Source: JAVBTT01 sp031556035
GTDB lineage: Bacteria > Bacillota > Clostridia > Oscillospirales > UBA929
DNA: 64,000 nt
Assembly (NCBI GenBank): GCA_031556035.1
Contig: JAVBTT010000009.1
Location: 18,020 to 82,019, forward strand
Reading direction: 5' to 3'
Part shown: positions 8,114 through 16,826 of the stretch, one piece after another
How positions within the stretch are numbered: position 1 is the stretch's first letter
Layout: every line of letters begins with the position of its first letter
Notes under the pieces: model-generated
What the model was told of the DNA's origin: nothing
The model's database searches: none
What the model saw: the letters and a program-made list of their open reading frames with translations, nothing else
Position numbers and translations under genes: made by a program

Positions 8114-10267
8114 TTTTTCCATCATTCTAACAAACTCCTCAAGCTCGGGGGCGGAAAGCGGCTTTGAGAAGTAAAAGCCCTGTATCAGGTGGCAGCCCAC
8201 GCTCACCAGAGCCTCAAGCTGCTCCTTTGTCTCAACTCTCTCCGCTATCAGGTCTATCCCCATGCTCTCGCACACCGACACCAGGGATCTGACTATACCC
8301 AGGCTCGCGCTGCCGGGGACGTTTACGTTGCTGGTGAGGGATTCGTCTATCTTGAGGGTGGAGGTGGGGAATATCTGCAGGTAGGTCATCGAGCTGTGCC
8401 CCATCCCGAAGTCGTCCAGAGCGAGTTGCAGCCCCACTCCGACAAGGCGGTCTATATTGTCCTTCACCGCCGGCGCCATGGACAGCGCCACCGACTCCGT
8501 AACCTCAAGGCGCAGGAACTCCGCCGGAACCCCGTGCTTTTTCAGAAGCCTTTCCACATTGGCCGCAAAATCGGGGTGCTCAAGCTGCCGCAGCGAAATG
8601 TTGACGTACTGGAAAAGCGAGGTGAGCCCGCGCACTCTGAGATCGGCGAACTGCCGCAGGCTTGTGTCCAGCATCCATAGCCCCAGCCTGTCAATAATCC
8701 CCATGTCCTCGGCAAGAGCCACTGCGACCATAGGGGATACCGGGCCGTGCACCGGATGGCTCCACCTCAGCAGGGTCTCGTAGCCGAACACGGCGCCGTC
8801 CGACGCGTTCACGATCGGCTGATAGAGCAGGAACAGCTCCCCGCCCATTCCGATGTCCGAACGGGAGCTGAGGTCGTTGCCCAAAAGCCTCGCCACCGCG
8901 CCCACATCGCCCTTCAGCCCTATGACGCGCTTGCCGTGCTCGGGTGAGAAGTTGTTGGCGTGTTCCTCAAGCCTTTTTACGGACTCCCCGAATCTGCGGT
9001 GCTCAAGCCTGTCCGCCAGCCTGACAAACGGCGCGTATATGCATATGCCCATTATCAGGTTGAAGAGTTGAAGCGCTATGGCCGAAACCGAGCCGCCGGT
9101 CGAGATATAGCCGCTGGCGAACAGCACGGTGGTCCATTCCGTGTTCTGCGACGTATACGGCACAAGCCCCGACACCATCGCGAGGGTGGAGGTGATCGTG
9201 TTGGCTATAGGCGCCAGCAGGAACGGCACCACATACACGGGGTTGAGCACTATCGGCAGGCCGTACATGAGCGGCTCGTTTATATTGAACAGTCCGAACG
9301 GCGAGGATATCTTGGCCAGCCTTCTGGTGCCGGCGCGCCGCCCGAAGATCAATATGGCGATTATCAGGCAAAGGGTGGCCCCGGAGCCGCCGACGTAGAC
9401 AAAGGAGTCAAAAAACGTCTTGGTGAACAGATTCGGGGGAGAGCCCCCCGCCGCGACCGCCGCTATGTTTTCATCCATGGCGGTTACATAGAATTTCTGA
9501 GCCACATTGTCCAGCACATTGTTTCCGTGGATGCCGAAAAGCCACAAAAAATGCGTGGAAAAGCTGAAGAATATCGCGGTTAGGGTCGTGTTCCGCATGT
9601 ACTCGAACGGGAGCTGCATAAGAGAGTTCAGCCCCGCGTTTATGTTGGCTATGCCGGCAAGCCCGAACAGGGTGCGGACAACGGTGAATACGGCGAGCGT
9701 CGCGAGGGCGGGCCAAATGGCGGTGACCGCCGCCGGCACGGTGTCGCTGGCCTCCCCCGTATAGACGGAGGTCGACATGCGCCTTGAAAACGAATAAAGC
9801 CTCAGAAACATCTCGGTTGACAATATGGTGATCAGAATCGTCAGGAACAGCCCGTTTACGCCCGTTATTTCCGCCAGGCTTATCTCGCCGTCCAGGAAAT
9901 TGATGGTGATCATAACGCTGCAAAAGCTGACCGCCTGCGCGAGAAACGGGTGATCCCCGATTCCCTTATTGTCCCTGTACCAGGAGGCGAGCTGCGAGCT
10001 TATGGCGAGGCAGACGACAAGGGAGATGATGGAGAATGTGCCCGAGTATATCATGGAGCCGAAGCTTTTCCAGCCCCCGCCCCACAGCCTGTCCATAAAA
10101 TCCTGGTACTGCTGGAGCGGGAAATTGTTTACCAGTATCGCGATTGAGCCGACTATCATTATGGGCATTACCAGCGTAAACCCATGCCGTATAGAGTGAA
10201 GATAGCGGTTTTCCATTAGCCGGGCCACTGCGCCCAGCGCGCCGGTGTTGGCTGTTTCCGTATTCAT
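8087..10267 (-). CDS. PTS EIIC membrane domain fused to an EAL c-di-GMP phosphodiesterase domain
   Basis: A 726-residue membrane protein joining two families. Residues about 15-425 are a lactose/cellobiose-type PTS EIIC permease with about ten hydrophobic segments, the FGIHGNNV loop and the NEPLMYGLPIVLNP signature. Residues about 465-720 are an EAL domain with the catalytic pattern retained: ETLLRW in place of EALLRW, YVNIS, LEVTES, LALDDFGMGHSS, LKID, AERVET and QGFYFSKPL. No EIIA or EIIB domain is attached or encoded nearby, so sugar sensing coupled to c-di-GMP breakdown is more likely than classical uptake (inference). The start has AAGGGGTGG upstream. The last residues (SEERSPRV) and the stop are supplied by an inverted G repeat module, so the original C-terminus was probably altered. 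Confidence 0.9.
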   Translation of the reverse strand: MNTETANTGALGAVARLMENRYLHSIRHGFTLVMPIMIVGSIAILVNNFPLQQYQDFMDRLWGGGWKSFGSMIYSGTFSIISLVVCLAISSQLASWYRDNKGIGDHPFLAQAVSFCSVMITINFLDGEISLAEITGVNGLFLTILITILSTEMFLRLYSFSRRMSTSVYTGEASDTVPAAVTAIWPALATLAVFTVVRTLFGLAGIANINAGLNSLMQLPFEYMRNTTLTAIFFSFSTHFLWLFGIHGNNVLDNVAQKFYVTAMDENIAAVAAGGSPPNLFTKTFFDSFVYVGGSGATLCLIIAILIFGRRAGTRRLAKISSPFGLFNINEPLMYGLPIVLNPVYVVPFLLAPIANTITSTLAMVSGLVPYTSQNTEWTTVLFASGYISTGGSVSAIALQLFNLIMGICIYAPFVRLADRLEHRRFGESVKRLEEHANNFSPEHGKRVIGLKGDVGAVARLLGNDLSSRSDIGMGGELFLLYQPIVNASDGAVFGYETLLRWSHPVHGPVSPMVAVALAEDMGIIDRLGLWMLDTSLRQFADLRVRGLTSLFQYVNISLRQLEHPDFAANVERLLKKHGVPAEFLRLEVTESVALSMAPAVKDNIDRLVGVGLQLALDDFGMGHSSMTYLQIFPTSTLKIDESLTSNVNVPGSASLGIVRSLVSVCESMGIDLIAERVETKEQLEALVSVGCHLIQGFYFSKPLSAPELEEFVRMMEKSEERSPRV

Positions 10268-10420
10268 GTCCGCTCTGCCACCCCTTTTTCAGACGCTACT
10301 ATATCACACCATCTTAGCTTAAACGCGTCGGATTTTCAAGAGTGAACAGATATTTTCCCGTATATTTTCTTTTGCCTTTTAATGCGGAGGCATTGGCACT
10401 GGGCCCGCGAAAACTCGGTG

Positions 10421-10449
10421 TTGATTATTGTCCCCTGTTGGTATATACT
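10421..10449 (+). promoter_or_regulatory. Promoter of SRP RNA
   Basis: TTGATT (10421-10426), 17 bp, TATACT (10444-10449), about 30 bp before the RNA 5' region. The 150 bp between this and the EIIC-EAL start at 10267 holds nothing else I recognise. Confidence 0.7.
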
Positions 10450-10477
10450 TTGATGTACGCAATTTTTCATTTACGAT

Positions 10478-10774
10478 TTGCCCCATGTCCGCGCCGTACT
10501 AGTCGGGGAACCAGCGGTGCCCTGTAACCTGCAACCCGCTACAGCAGGGATGAATTCCGGCCTTAGGGCCGTGGAAGTGCCGTCAGCCCCGGATAAGCAG
10601 CGATGAGGAGCCGGTCCCGCGCAACTCAGGCCCGTGAACCATGTCAGGCGGGGAACCGAGCAGCATTAAGCGGAATCCTGTGTGTGCCGCGGGGTCACCG
10701 TTTCCGAGCCGGCTGTCCGGAAGGCGGGCGTTTCCGCTTGTTCGAGGGACGGTGTACGGCGCGGACATGGGGCA
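10478..10774 (+). ncRNA. ffs: Signal recognition particle RNA, long (Alu-containing) form
   Basis: RNA core of the signal recognition particle that binds Ffh and targets nascent membrane proteins. The 5' and 3' ends pair perfectly over about 20 nt (GCCCCATGTCC at 10480 with GGACATGGGGC at 10763-10773), closing a molecule of about 295 nt. The Alu-type 5' part contains GGTGCCCTGTAACCTGC. The conserved S-domain contains CATGTCAGGCGGGGAACCGA and AGCAGCATTAAG, which are the Ffh-binding loops. Length and architecture match the Bacillus/Clostridium scRNA, not the short 4.5S form. A good promoter lies just upstream. Confidence 0.95.
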
Positions 10775-10807
10775 AATCCAATAGAAGAGCGATGCCGGGG
10801 CGTTCCC

Positions 10808-11018
10808 TGTAGGGGCGACCGTCCCCGGTCGCCCGGGCATCCATTCCCCCGCGGGGGGATGGGCGGGGATGGAATCCCGCCCCTACGGAGATAATCCCCC
10901 GCCCTGCGGACTCGCCTCTCCCTTTGGGAGAGGCGGCGCGAAGCGCCGGAGAGGGAGCCGATACCCAACCCCGTATCAATTGTAATAAAGCGACGGGCGA
11001 ACACTGTTCGCCCCTACT
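10808..11018. repeat. Repeat array: F, unassigned palindrome, E, F modules
   Basis: F hairpin (GGCGACCGTCCCCGGTCGCC, 10814-10833), a CCCCCGCGGGGGG palindrome with flanks, an E unit (10911-10955) and a second F hairpin (GGGCGAACACTGTTCGCCC, 10994-11012), ending 20 bp before the next gene. Confidence 0.75.
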
Positions 11019-11037
11019 TCTTCATGGAGGCGGTTTT

Positions 11038-11577
11038 TTGAAAATAAAACCCCTTTGGTGGATGCTCCCGTTTTTGGCGCTCGTGTTTTTCGACTTCTAT
11101 ATAGGCAGGTGGGACATACTCCCGGACGCGCTGGGCTATTTTGGGCTGTTCGTATGCTTTACCGCCCTGCTGGAGCGCGACAGGAGCTTCGTAAAGCCGC
11201 AAAACTTCGCGCTGCTGCTGTTTCTGCTGGAGCTGTCGTTCCTTTTCGGGCTGGTTTCAAATCCCGGGCTGGTTCAGGTGCTCAGGCTGATAGGCTCATT
11301 CGGGGATCTGCTCATGGTGGCGTACGCGGCCAAGGCGCTCTCCGCCCTGTCCGGCAAGCTCGATCGCCCGGAGCTGGCCGGGGCCTCCGAATCCGCGATG
11401 TACTTTTTTCTGCCCACCGTGCCGCTCGGGGCGCTTGCGATGTTTATACCCGATCTCGCGGGCCTGATGGGCTATGTGTGCGTCATACTTTACCTCGTGT
11501 CTCTGTACCGCTTCTATTCCGTGTACAAAAACATGCTGACCCGCGCAGATATCCCGCTCGATCTCGAGGAGCCGTGA
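11038..11577 (+). CDS. Predicted integral membrane protein, unknown function
   Basis: About 179 residues, mostly hydrophobic, with five or so membrane segments (about 5-22, 27-42, 54-72, 77-95 and 118-150). It begins at a TTG at 11038 with GGAGG 7 bp upstream; the frame continues upstream only because repeat sequence lacks stops. The short C-terminal tail is acidic. I recognise no family. It heads a co-directional series with the NYN protein (55 bp later), which may indicate a shared transcript. Confidence 0.7.
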   Translation: MKIKPLWWMLPFLALVFFDFYIGRWDILPDALGYFGLFVCFTALLERDRSFVKPQNFALLLFLLELSFLFGLVSNPGLVQVLRLIGSFGDLLMVAYAAKALSALSGKLDRPELAGASESAMYFFLPTVPLGALAMFIPDLAGLMGYVCVILYLVSLYRFYSVYKNMLTRADIPLDLEEP

Positions 11578-11632
11578 CCGGGCGACGGCATACCGCCCGC
11601 AAAACCCTGATAAATGGCAAAGGAGTCCTGTG

Positions 11633-12427
11633 ATGGATGAGCTTAGGCTGGCCGTGCTGATCGACGCCGACAACGCGCCGAGGAAGAGCATAAAAGGAAT
11701 AATGGAAGAGATCGCCGTGCACGGCACCCCCACCTACAAACGCATTTACGGCGACTGGACAAAGCCCAATATGGACAGCTGGAAGAATTCGCTGCTGGAC
11801 AACGCGATCACCCCTATCCAGCAGTACGGCTATACGACCGGCAAAAACTCCACCGACAGCGCGATGATCATCGACGCGATGGACATACTCTATTCCGGCA
11901 AGGTGGACGGCTTCTGCCTCGTCTCCTCGGATTCGGATTTTACAAGGCTGGCGGTGCGTCTGCGCGAGGCAGGCATGAAGGTTATCGGCATGGGCGAGAA
12001 AAAGACGCCCAATCCGTTTATAGTCGCCTGCGACAGATTTATTTACATTGAAATAATCAACGAGCGCTACAGGCCCGCCCCCCAAAAGTCCAGAAGCAGA
12101 AAGGCGGACGCGGCCAAGGAGAGCGCGGTTGTCAAGGAGACGGCGCCGCAGCCCGACTTGCCCGAACCGCAGGAGAAGCGGGTTCCGCAGAGCATTCTTG
12201 ACCTCATCTCGGTGGCGATTGACGACGTATGCGACGACGACGGCTGGGCTTATCTCGGCGAGGTCGGGGGCCTGCTTCAGAAAAAGCAGCCGGACTTTGA
12301 CTCGCGCAGCTTCGGCTTTAAAAAGCTCACCCTTTTAATTGAGAATTGCGACTGCTTCGAGATGGACTCGAGGGACAACCTCCAGAAGGGCAACGGCAAG
12401 CTCATATACGTCAGAAACAGGAAATAA
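11633..12427 (+). CDS. NYN-domain (PIN-like) RNase with C-terminal OST-HTH/LOTUS domain
   Basis: A 264-residue protein of the LabA/DUF88 type. The NYN domain (about 1-145) carries the acidic metal-site pattern of this nuclease fold: LIDADNAP near the N-terminus, NSTDSAMIIDAMD and SSDSDFTRL. A Lys/Pro/Glu-rich linker (about 150-180) leads to an OST-HTH domain (about 185-260), a module thought to bind RNA. Such proteins are predicted RNA processing or decay factors. The ATG at 11633 (AAAGGAG upstream) is preferred over the adjacent GTG at 11630. Its RNA targets are unknown. Confidence 0.85.
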   Translation: MDELRLAVLIDADNAPRKSIKGIMEEIAVHGTPTYKRIYGDWTKPNMDSWKNSLLDNAITPIQQYGYTTGKNSTDSAMIIDAMDILYSGKVDGFCLVSSDSDFTRLAVRLREAGMKVIGMGEKKTPNPFIVACDRFIYIEIINERYRPAPQKSRSRKADAAKESAVVKETAPQPDLPEPQEKRVPQSILDLISVAIDDVCDDDGWAYLGEVGGLLQKKQPDFDSRSFGFKKLTLLIENCDCFEMDSRDNLQKGNGKLIYVRNRK

Positions 12428-12506
12428 TACCAGGCTGCTGACAAACCCTTCCCGACCCGAAGCCCTCGCCCCACACGCCTCAAGCCTTGATCCCGGAGGA
12501 GCGTAT

Positions 12507-13367
12507 ATGTCAAAAAACCGCGCGGGGCGGCGGCCCTGGGGCTGCTTTATCCCGCTGATCCTGCTGGCCGCGCTCGTGATAACGGTGGCGCTGAGCTTCT
12601 ACCTGTCCAATTACACCCTGGCGCGGCAGAACATCACCGTCAGTCTCAGCCGACTGCCCGAGAGCTTTGACGGCATGAAAATCGCCCACCTGTCCGACGT
12701 GCACGGGAAGATGTGGGGCAAGGATAACCGCGACCTTCTGAAGCTGCTAAAAAAAGCTTCTCCTGACATTATCGCGCTTACCGGCGATTTTGTGGACACC
12801 CCGGACGACTTCGACTGGGCGGAGGAGCTGGCGGGCAGGCTGACCGAAATTGCCCCGGTTTATTTTGTCTCGGGAAACCATGAGTTCCACAAGTGGAGAT
12901 TTCAGGAGCTCACGGAGCGCCTTGAGGCTGTCGGCGTGACGGTTCTGGAGAACGACTATGTAATGCTCAGGCGCGGCGAACAGCGCATATGCCTGGCGGG
13001 GCGCGGCGATCCGCACGGATATTCCTACCCAAACCATCTCCGGGACATGGTCGCCGACATCCGCGCGCTGAACGGCGACCCGTTTATATTGCTGCTCTCC
13101 CACAGGTATGAGCTGTTTAACGAGTACAGGGAGCTGGGCATAGACCTGGCGCTGTCCGGCCACGCCCACGGCGGCATGGTAAGGCTGCCGTTCACGGACG
13201 GGCTTATAAGCCCCTACCGTGAGCTCTGGCCCAAGCGCACGAGCGGCCTTTACGCCGAGGGGGGCACCGCCATGGTGGTCTCGCGGGGGATGGACGGGGA
13301 CGGTACCGGCCCCAGGCTGTTCAACCGGCCGCATGTGATAATAGAGACGCTCAGAACGGCGAAATAG
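12507..13367 (+). CDS. Membrane-anchored calcineurin-like metallophosphoesterase
   Basis: A 286-residue protein: an N-terminal transmembrane helix (about 12-32) then an extracytoplasmic or membrane-bound metallophosphoesterase domain. The binuclear metal motifs are complete: LSDVHG, LTGDFVD, GNHEF, LSH and SGHAHGG. This is the YkuE-like branch, which is often involved in cell envelope lipid or phosphoester turnover; substrate unknown. The start at 12507 follows CCGGAGGAG, and the gene begins 79 bp after the NYN gene, so the two may be cotranscribed. Confidence 0.88.
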   Translation: MSKNRAGRRPWGCFIPLILLAALVITVALSFYLSNYTLARQNITVSLSRLPESFDGMKIAHLSDVHGKMWGKDNRDLLKLLKKASPDIIALTGDFVDTPDDFDWAEELAGRLTEIAPVYFVSGNHEFHKWRFQELTERLEAVGVTVLENDYVMLRRGEQRICLAGRGDPHGYSYPNHLRDMVADIRALNGDPFILLLSHRYELFNEYRELGIDLALSGHAHGGMVRLPFTDGLISPYRELWPKRTSGLYAEGGTAMVVSRGMDGDGTGPRLFNRPHVIIETLRTAK

Positions 13368-13393
13368 CCCGCCGCTGGCAAGGAGTGCAGGCT

Positions 13394-14344
13394 TTGAACC
13401 TTCTTATAATACCCTCAAGGACTTTTGGAGTCACGCCGGCCCGCCTTGTCAGGATACAGGAGGCGGTTCCCGGATTGACGGTGCTGTACACCGCGGCGCC
13501 CACAGGGGAGCAAGTCTCGGAAAGCGAAATCATCTTCGGCTGCCTGAACCCCGGGCTTCTGGCCGGCGCTGAAAATCTGCGCTGGCACCATATAACCAAC
13601 GCCGGGGTTGAGCCGTATGGCGACCGTTCCCTGTACGCGAGGGGCGACACGGTGCTGACAAACGCGCGGGGAGTCTACGGCGTTCAGATAGCCGAGCACG
13701 CGCTCGGCATGATGCTGGCCCTCTCCCGGCAGCTCCCCTACTATACAGACTGCACGCGCCGGCGCGAGTGGGCGCGGCGCAACGACGTGCGCGAGCTGTA
13801 CGGCTCCACCGTCGCGATATTCGGCACCGGAGATCTGGGGCAAAGCCTCGCGGCGCGGCTGGCCCCGTTCGGTTGCAGCGTGCTGGGGGTGCGCCGCAAT
13901 ATTCTTGAGCTGCCGGACGGGTTTTCCGAGCTCTATCCGCCTCACCGGATGCTCGACGCGCTTTCCCGCTCCGACTACGTGGTCTCCTGCCTGCCCCAGA
14001 CGCCGCAGACAGTCGGGATTTTTAACAGGGAGGCGTTTGACGCCATGCCGCCGCAATCCATTTTTATTAATGTGGGGCGCGGAAGTTCGGTGGTGGAGAG
14101 CGCACTTGTCTGCGCCCTGAGAAGCGGGCGGCTCATGGGCGCCGGGCTGGACGTGACCGATCCGGAGCCCCTGCCCCCGGAGAGCGAGCTGTGGGATTTC
14201 GAAAACGTGCTGATTACGGCGCACAGCTCGGCGGCCTCGCCCTGTGTGGACGCCAGAAATTTCGGGCTCTTTATGGAGCAGCTTGAGCGCTGGTCGACCG
14301 GCAGGCGCCTTAGAAATATTGTGGATTTTCGGCGGGGATATTGA
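13394..14344 (+). CDS. D-isomer-specific 2-hydroxyacid dehydrogenase
   Basis: NAD(P)-dependent oxidoreductase of the D-2-hydroxyacid family, 316 residues. The Rossmann motif FGTGDLGQSLAARL lies near residue 147. The catalytic Arg is in NVGRGSSV, the Glu in DVTDPEPLP, and the His in LITAHSS. All three catalytic residues are present. The specific 2-keto acid is not evident. The TTG at 13394 with AAGGAG 8 bp upstream is the better start; a GTG at 13385 lies inside that site. Its stop codon overlaps the -35 box of the tRNA-Arg promoter. Confidence 0.85.
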   Translation: MNLLIIPSRTFGVTPARLVRIQEAVPGLTVLYTAAPTGEQVSESEIIFGCLNPGLLAGAENLRWHHITNAGVEPYGDRSLYARGDTVLTNARGVYGVQIAEHALGMMLALSRQLPYYTDCTRRREWARRNDVRELYGSTVAIFGTGDLGQSLAARLAPFGCSVLGVRRNILELPDGFSELYPPHRMLDALSRSDYVVSCLPQTPQTVGIFNREAFDAMPPQSIFINVGRGSSVVESALVCALRSGRLMGAGLDVTDPEPLPPESELWDFENVLITAHSSAASPCVDARNFGLFMEQLERWSTGRRLRNIVDFRRGY

Positions 14345-14369
14345 CAAACGCCGCCGATTGCGGCATAAT
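14341..14369 (+). promoter_or_regulatory. Promoter of tRNA-Arg
   Basis: TTGACA (14341-14346), 17 bp, CATAAT (14364-14369). The -35 element contains the TGA stop of the dehydrogenase gene. Confidence 0.8.
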
Positions 14370-14396
14370 TCTCTTTGCGCCCCAAAAACTAAATAC

Positions 14397-14472
14397 GCGC
14401 CCGTAGCTCAGTGGATAGAGCACCCGCCTCCTAAGCGGGGGGTCGGACGTTCAAGTCGTCTCGGGCGTGCCA
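14397..14472 (+). tRNA. tRNA-Arg (anticodon CCT), CCA encoded
   Basis: A 76-nt cloverleaf. Acceptor stem GCGCCCG/CGGGCGT, anticodon stem CCCGC/GCGGG around loop CTCCTAA, T-arm GGACG/CGTCT around TTCAAGT, genomic CCA. It reads the AGG codon. Confidence 0.95.
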
Positions 14473-14507
14473 AAAGGGCCGCAAAAACTATGTTTTTGCG
14501 GCCCTTT
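14473..14507 (+). terminator. Intrinsic terminator of tRNA-Arg
   Basis: A perfect 15-bp stem (AAAGGGCCGCAAAAA at 14473-14487, TTTTTGCGGCCCTTT at 14493-14507) starts one base after the tRNA CCA. It may also act on the opposite strand. Confidence 0.85.
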
Positions 14508-14512
14508 GACCA

Positions 14513-14604
14513 ATGACAAACTACAGTTTGTCATCGAAAACGAGGGGAAGCTGTCGCCGCTGAGGCGGCTCACAGAGAACGGTTTCCCCGGAGTGAATCC
14601 GGGA
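14513..14604. repeat. Cluster of short hairpins between tRNA-Arg and the sensor kinase
   Basis: ATGACAAACT/AGTTTGTCAT form a perfect stem at 14513-14534. A GTCGCCGC/GCGGCT-like stem follows, then GGTTTCCCCGGA pairs with TCCGGGAAAACC (about 14581-14609). Any of these could end the convergent kinase transcript. Confidence 0.5.
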
Positions 14605-14648
14605 AAACCGAGAATATCAAGCTTTTTCGCTCTTGCGGTCAATTTGCG

Positions 14649-16064
14649 CTAACCGGACGGCTTCGCCTCAAAGGTCAGCAGCGCGCAAAAGCGGAGATTG
14701 GAGTAAGTCACAACCATTGAGCAGCCCTCGTAGAAGGCCAGCATATTTTGCGCCGCGACCAGGCCGTGCCCGTCGTGGGCTCCGTCCTTTGTCGTGTATC
14801 CCAGCTCGAAAATTCTCCCGATATCCACGTCGCCAGCCGTCGAATTGGCTATTTCCACCTGGACATTGCGGCTGTCGGGCCTCCTGCACTGGATTTCAAT
14901 ATATTTTTCCCCGGAAATGGCCGCGGCGTCGATCGCGTTATCCAGCAGATCGCCCATCAGCCGGCACAGGTCGAGATCGCTTAGGCAGATGTCCGCCAGA
15001 TAGCCTGCGTTACCAATGCCGACCTTGATGTTGAGCTCGCCGGCACGCTGGATTTTAATGCTGAGAAGGGTGTGAAGCGCCCTGCGTTCCCGCAGCGCTG
15101 ACAGGAGCTCCACGGCGGCGTTGGCGCGCTTGACGGTGGCCATAACCGAGCTGTGATAACCGCGAAGCGCCTCCATATTGTCAAGCTGGATATATCCGTC
15201 GTAGACCTGCAGCATATTGCTCATGTCGTGTTTTGTGCTGTGGAGGTCGCTTTGGGCTTTCAGCAGGGAGTTTATGTACGCCTGAGTTTCGGCCTCCCGG
15301 CACTGCATCATGTTTATCCTCTGCCTGTGGTAGTTGTCGAAAATGCGGTAGATTACTATCAGGATCAGCAGGAAGTAGAGCCAGGCGTGCCGGAGGCTGA
15401 TGTTCACCCGGTACTGCTTCATCAGCAGGGTGGAAACGCTGACCAGTATCGCGTATGTGCTGGATATCGACAGGAGGGAATAGAGCAGTCCGCGCTCCGG
15501 CAGTTTGTCGGAATAGGCAAACGCCAGAAACACAGAGCGCCCCGGGCGGGCGGTGAGCCGCTTGTACAGCAGCATTATCAGCAGGAACAGCGCGTCCGTG
15601 CACGTCATGGCGAGCAGATCCGGCGGAAAAATAACCGAGAAGTAGCTTGCCTCAACGATCGACGTCCATATATTGGAGAAAAACGAAAAGGTGAGAAGGC
15701 TCGCGGACTGCGTCAGGATAAAGGGCTCCAGGGACAGAAGGGCGACGCCCTTCGAGAGCTTGAACAGGTGGCGGAATATAAGACAATACGGAAAAATATA
15801 CAGGGGGTTGGCAAACAGCAGCAGATTGTAGACCAGCGCTATAACGGAGCCGTCGGGGTAGAGAAAAAAATAGGCGAGATAATGCGGCAGAATGCAGCAT
15901 AGCGATATAATAAGGTTTCCAAGCAGCAGCCTTATTGCCCCGATGCGCACGCGGCGGGCAAAAAAGACGCACCTGAGTATTGCCCAATTGCAAAGTATTG
16001 TGCTCGCGAGAGAGATTAAAAACGATTGCAGCTGCTGTGAAAAATATAAACCCCAGTCGGGCAC
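14649..16064 (-). CDS. AgrC-like sensor histidine kinase (GHKL family), orphan
   Basis: A 471-residue membrane sensor kinase. The first about 255 residues form six or so hydrophobic segments. A short coiled region then leads to the H-box SDLHSTKHDMSNML (about 288-300, phospho-acceptor His) and a GHKL ATPase domain with N-box GDLLDNAIDAA and G-box GYTTKDGAHDGHGL. The layout is that of quorum-peptide receptors such as AgrC/ComD. No LytTR regulator, AgrD-like peptide or AgrB peptidase gene lies within reach, so its partner is elsewhere. It starts at a GTG at 16064 after AAGGTGG. The 120 bp upstream are AT-rich and probably hold its promoter. Confidence 0.85.
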   Translation of the reverse strand: MPDWGLYFSQQLQSFLISLASTILCNWAILRCVFFARRVRIGAIRLLLGNLIISLCCILPHYLAYFFLYPDGSVIALVYNLLLFANPLYIFPYCLIFRHLFKLSKGVALLSLEPFILTQSASLLTFSFFSNIWTSIVEASYFSVIFPPDLLAMTCTDALFLLIMLLYKRLTARPGRSVFLAFAYSDKLPERGLLYSLLSISSTYAILVSVSTLLMKQYRVNISLRHAWLYFLLILIVIYRIFDNYHRQRINMMQCREAETQAYINSLLKAQSDLHSTKHDMSNMLQVYDGYIQLDNMEALRGYHSSVMATVKRANAAVELLSALRERRALHTLLSIKIQRAGELNIKVGIGNAGYLADICLSDLDLCRLMGDLLDNAIDAAAISGEKYIEIQCRRPDSRNVQVEIANSTAGDVDIGRIFELGYTTKDGAHDGHGLVAAQNMLAFYEGCSMVVTYSNLRFCALLTFEAKPSG

Positions 16065-16183
16065 CCTCAGATTCCACCTTTCGACAATATTTGCCTTCCC
16101 ATTATATACTGCTTTGCAATAAATTAAAACATGTAATGTATAAATTATATAAAATATAAACTTGAAAATATTGCAACAATACT

Positions 16184-16214
16184 AAAAAAGTCTGCCCCCC
16201 TCAAAGAGGGGGGC
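16184..16214 (-). terminator. Intrinsic terminator after the Gx transporter gene
   Basis: On the minus strand, GCCCCCCTC and GAGGGGGGC (16194-16214) form a 9-bp GC stem, followed by AGACTTTTTT. It lies 18 bp after the stop. Confidence 0.9.
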
Positions 16215-16232
16215 GTTCGCGGTATATGCGGG

Positions 16233-16826
16233 TTACTTAGGAGGGTCGGACGGACGGCTGATAAGCCTGTCCGCGAGGCGCCCGCGCACCGTCCCGAGCG
16301 TGTATTTTACGGCAAGTCCTACCAGCACCCCGGTTATCACCCCGGAAACCAGCAGCACCGGCAGATAGCTGACGATCATCCATGTGCGCATAAGTACGGA
16401 CGCCGCCGCGATCTGCCCCAGATTGTGGCACACAGCGCCCACGACGCTGACCCCGACCGGGCTTATCCTGCCCTCCCCAAGCCTGGTCAGCAGGTACATC
16501 GCGACTAAGCTGAGCAGCGAGCCGCTCAGACTGTAAACAAAGGTCACGAACGAGCCGGTGAAAAACGAGATCGTCACGCACTTGAGAACCACAAGGGCGA
16601 GCGTCTCGCGGAAACGGAACAGATATATCGCCGTCAGCACCACCACGTTCGCGAGCCCCAGCTTGACGCCCGGCACAATGAACTCGAACGGGATGGAGTG
16701 CTCTATAATTCCCACAATCAGAGCACAGGCGAGAAACACCGACAGCAGGGCGAGCCTGCCCGGATGCCTTCTCCGGTCGGCCCCTTCTTTATCCGACAAT
16801 GATATCAACTCCCCCCTCGTCCTCAT
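16233..16826 (-). CDS. Gx transporter family protein (HepS1-like membrane protein)
   Basis: A hydrophobic protein of up to 197 residues with about five membrane segments and the family signature PGVKLGLANVVVL (about 52-64), plus GAVCHNLGQI. Members are annotated Gx transporters or heptaprenyl diphosphate synthase component I, and resemble ECF substrate-binding subunits; the substrate is unknown. It follows the NusG-II protein gene with an overlap of up to 38 bp. A TTG start at 16799, 9 bp after GGGGGGAG, is a good alternative that shortens the overlap to 11 bp and removes nine residues. The pair is typical of Clostridia. Confidence 0.85.
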   Translation of the reverse strand: MRTRGELISLSDKEGADRRRHPGRLALLSVFLACALIVGIIEHSIPFEFIVPGVKLGLANVVVLTAIYLFRFRETLALVVLKCVTISFFTGSFVTFVYSLSGSLLSLVAMYLLTRLGEGRISPVGVSVVGAVCHNLGQIAAASVLMRTWMIVSYLPVLLVSGVITGVLVGLAVKYTLGTVRGRLADRLISRPSDPPK

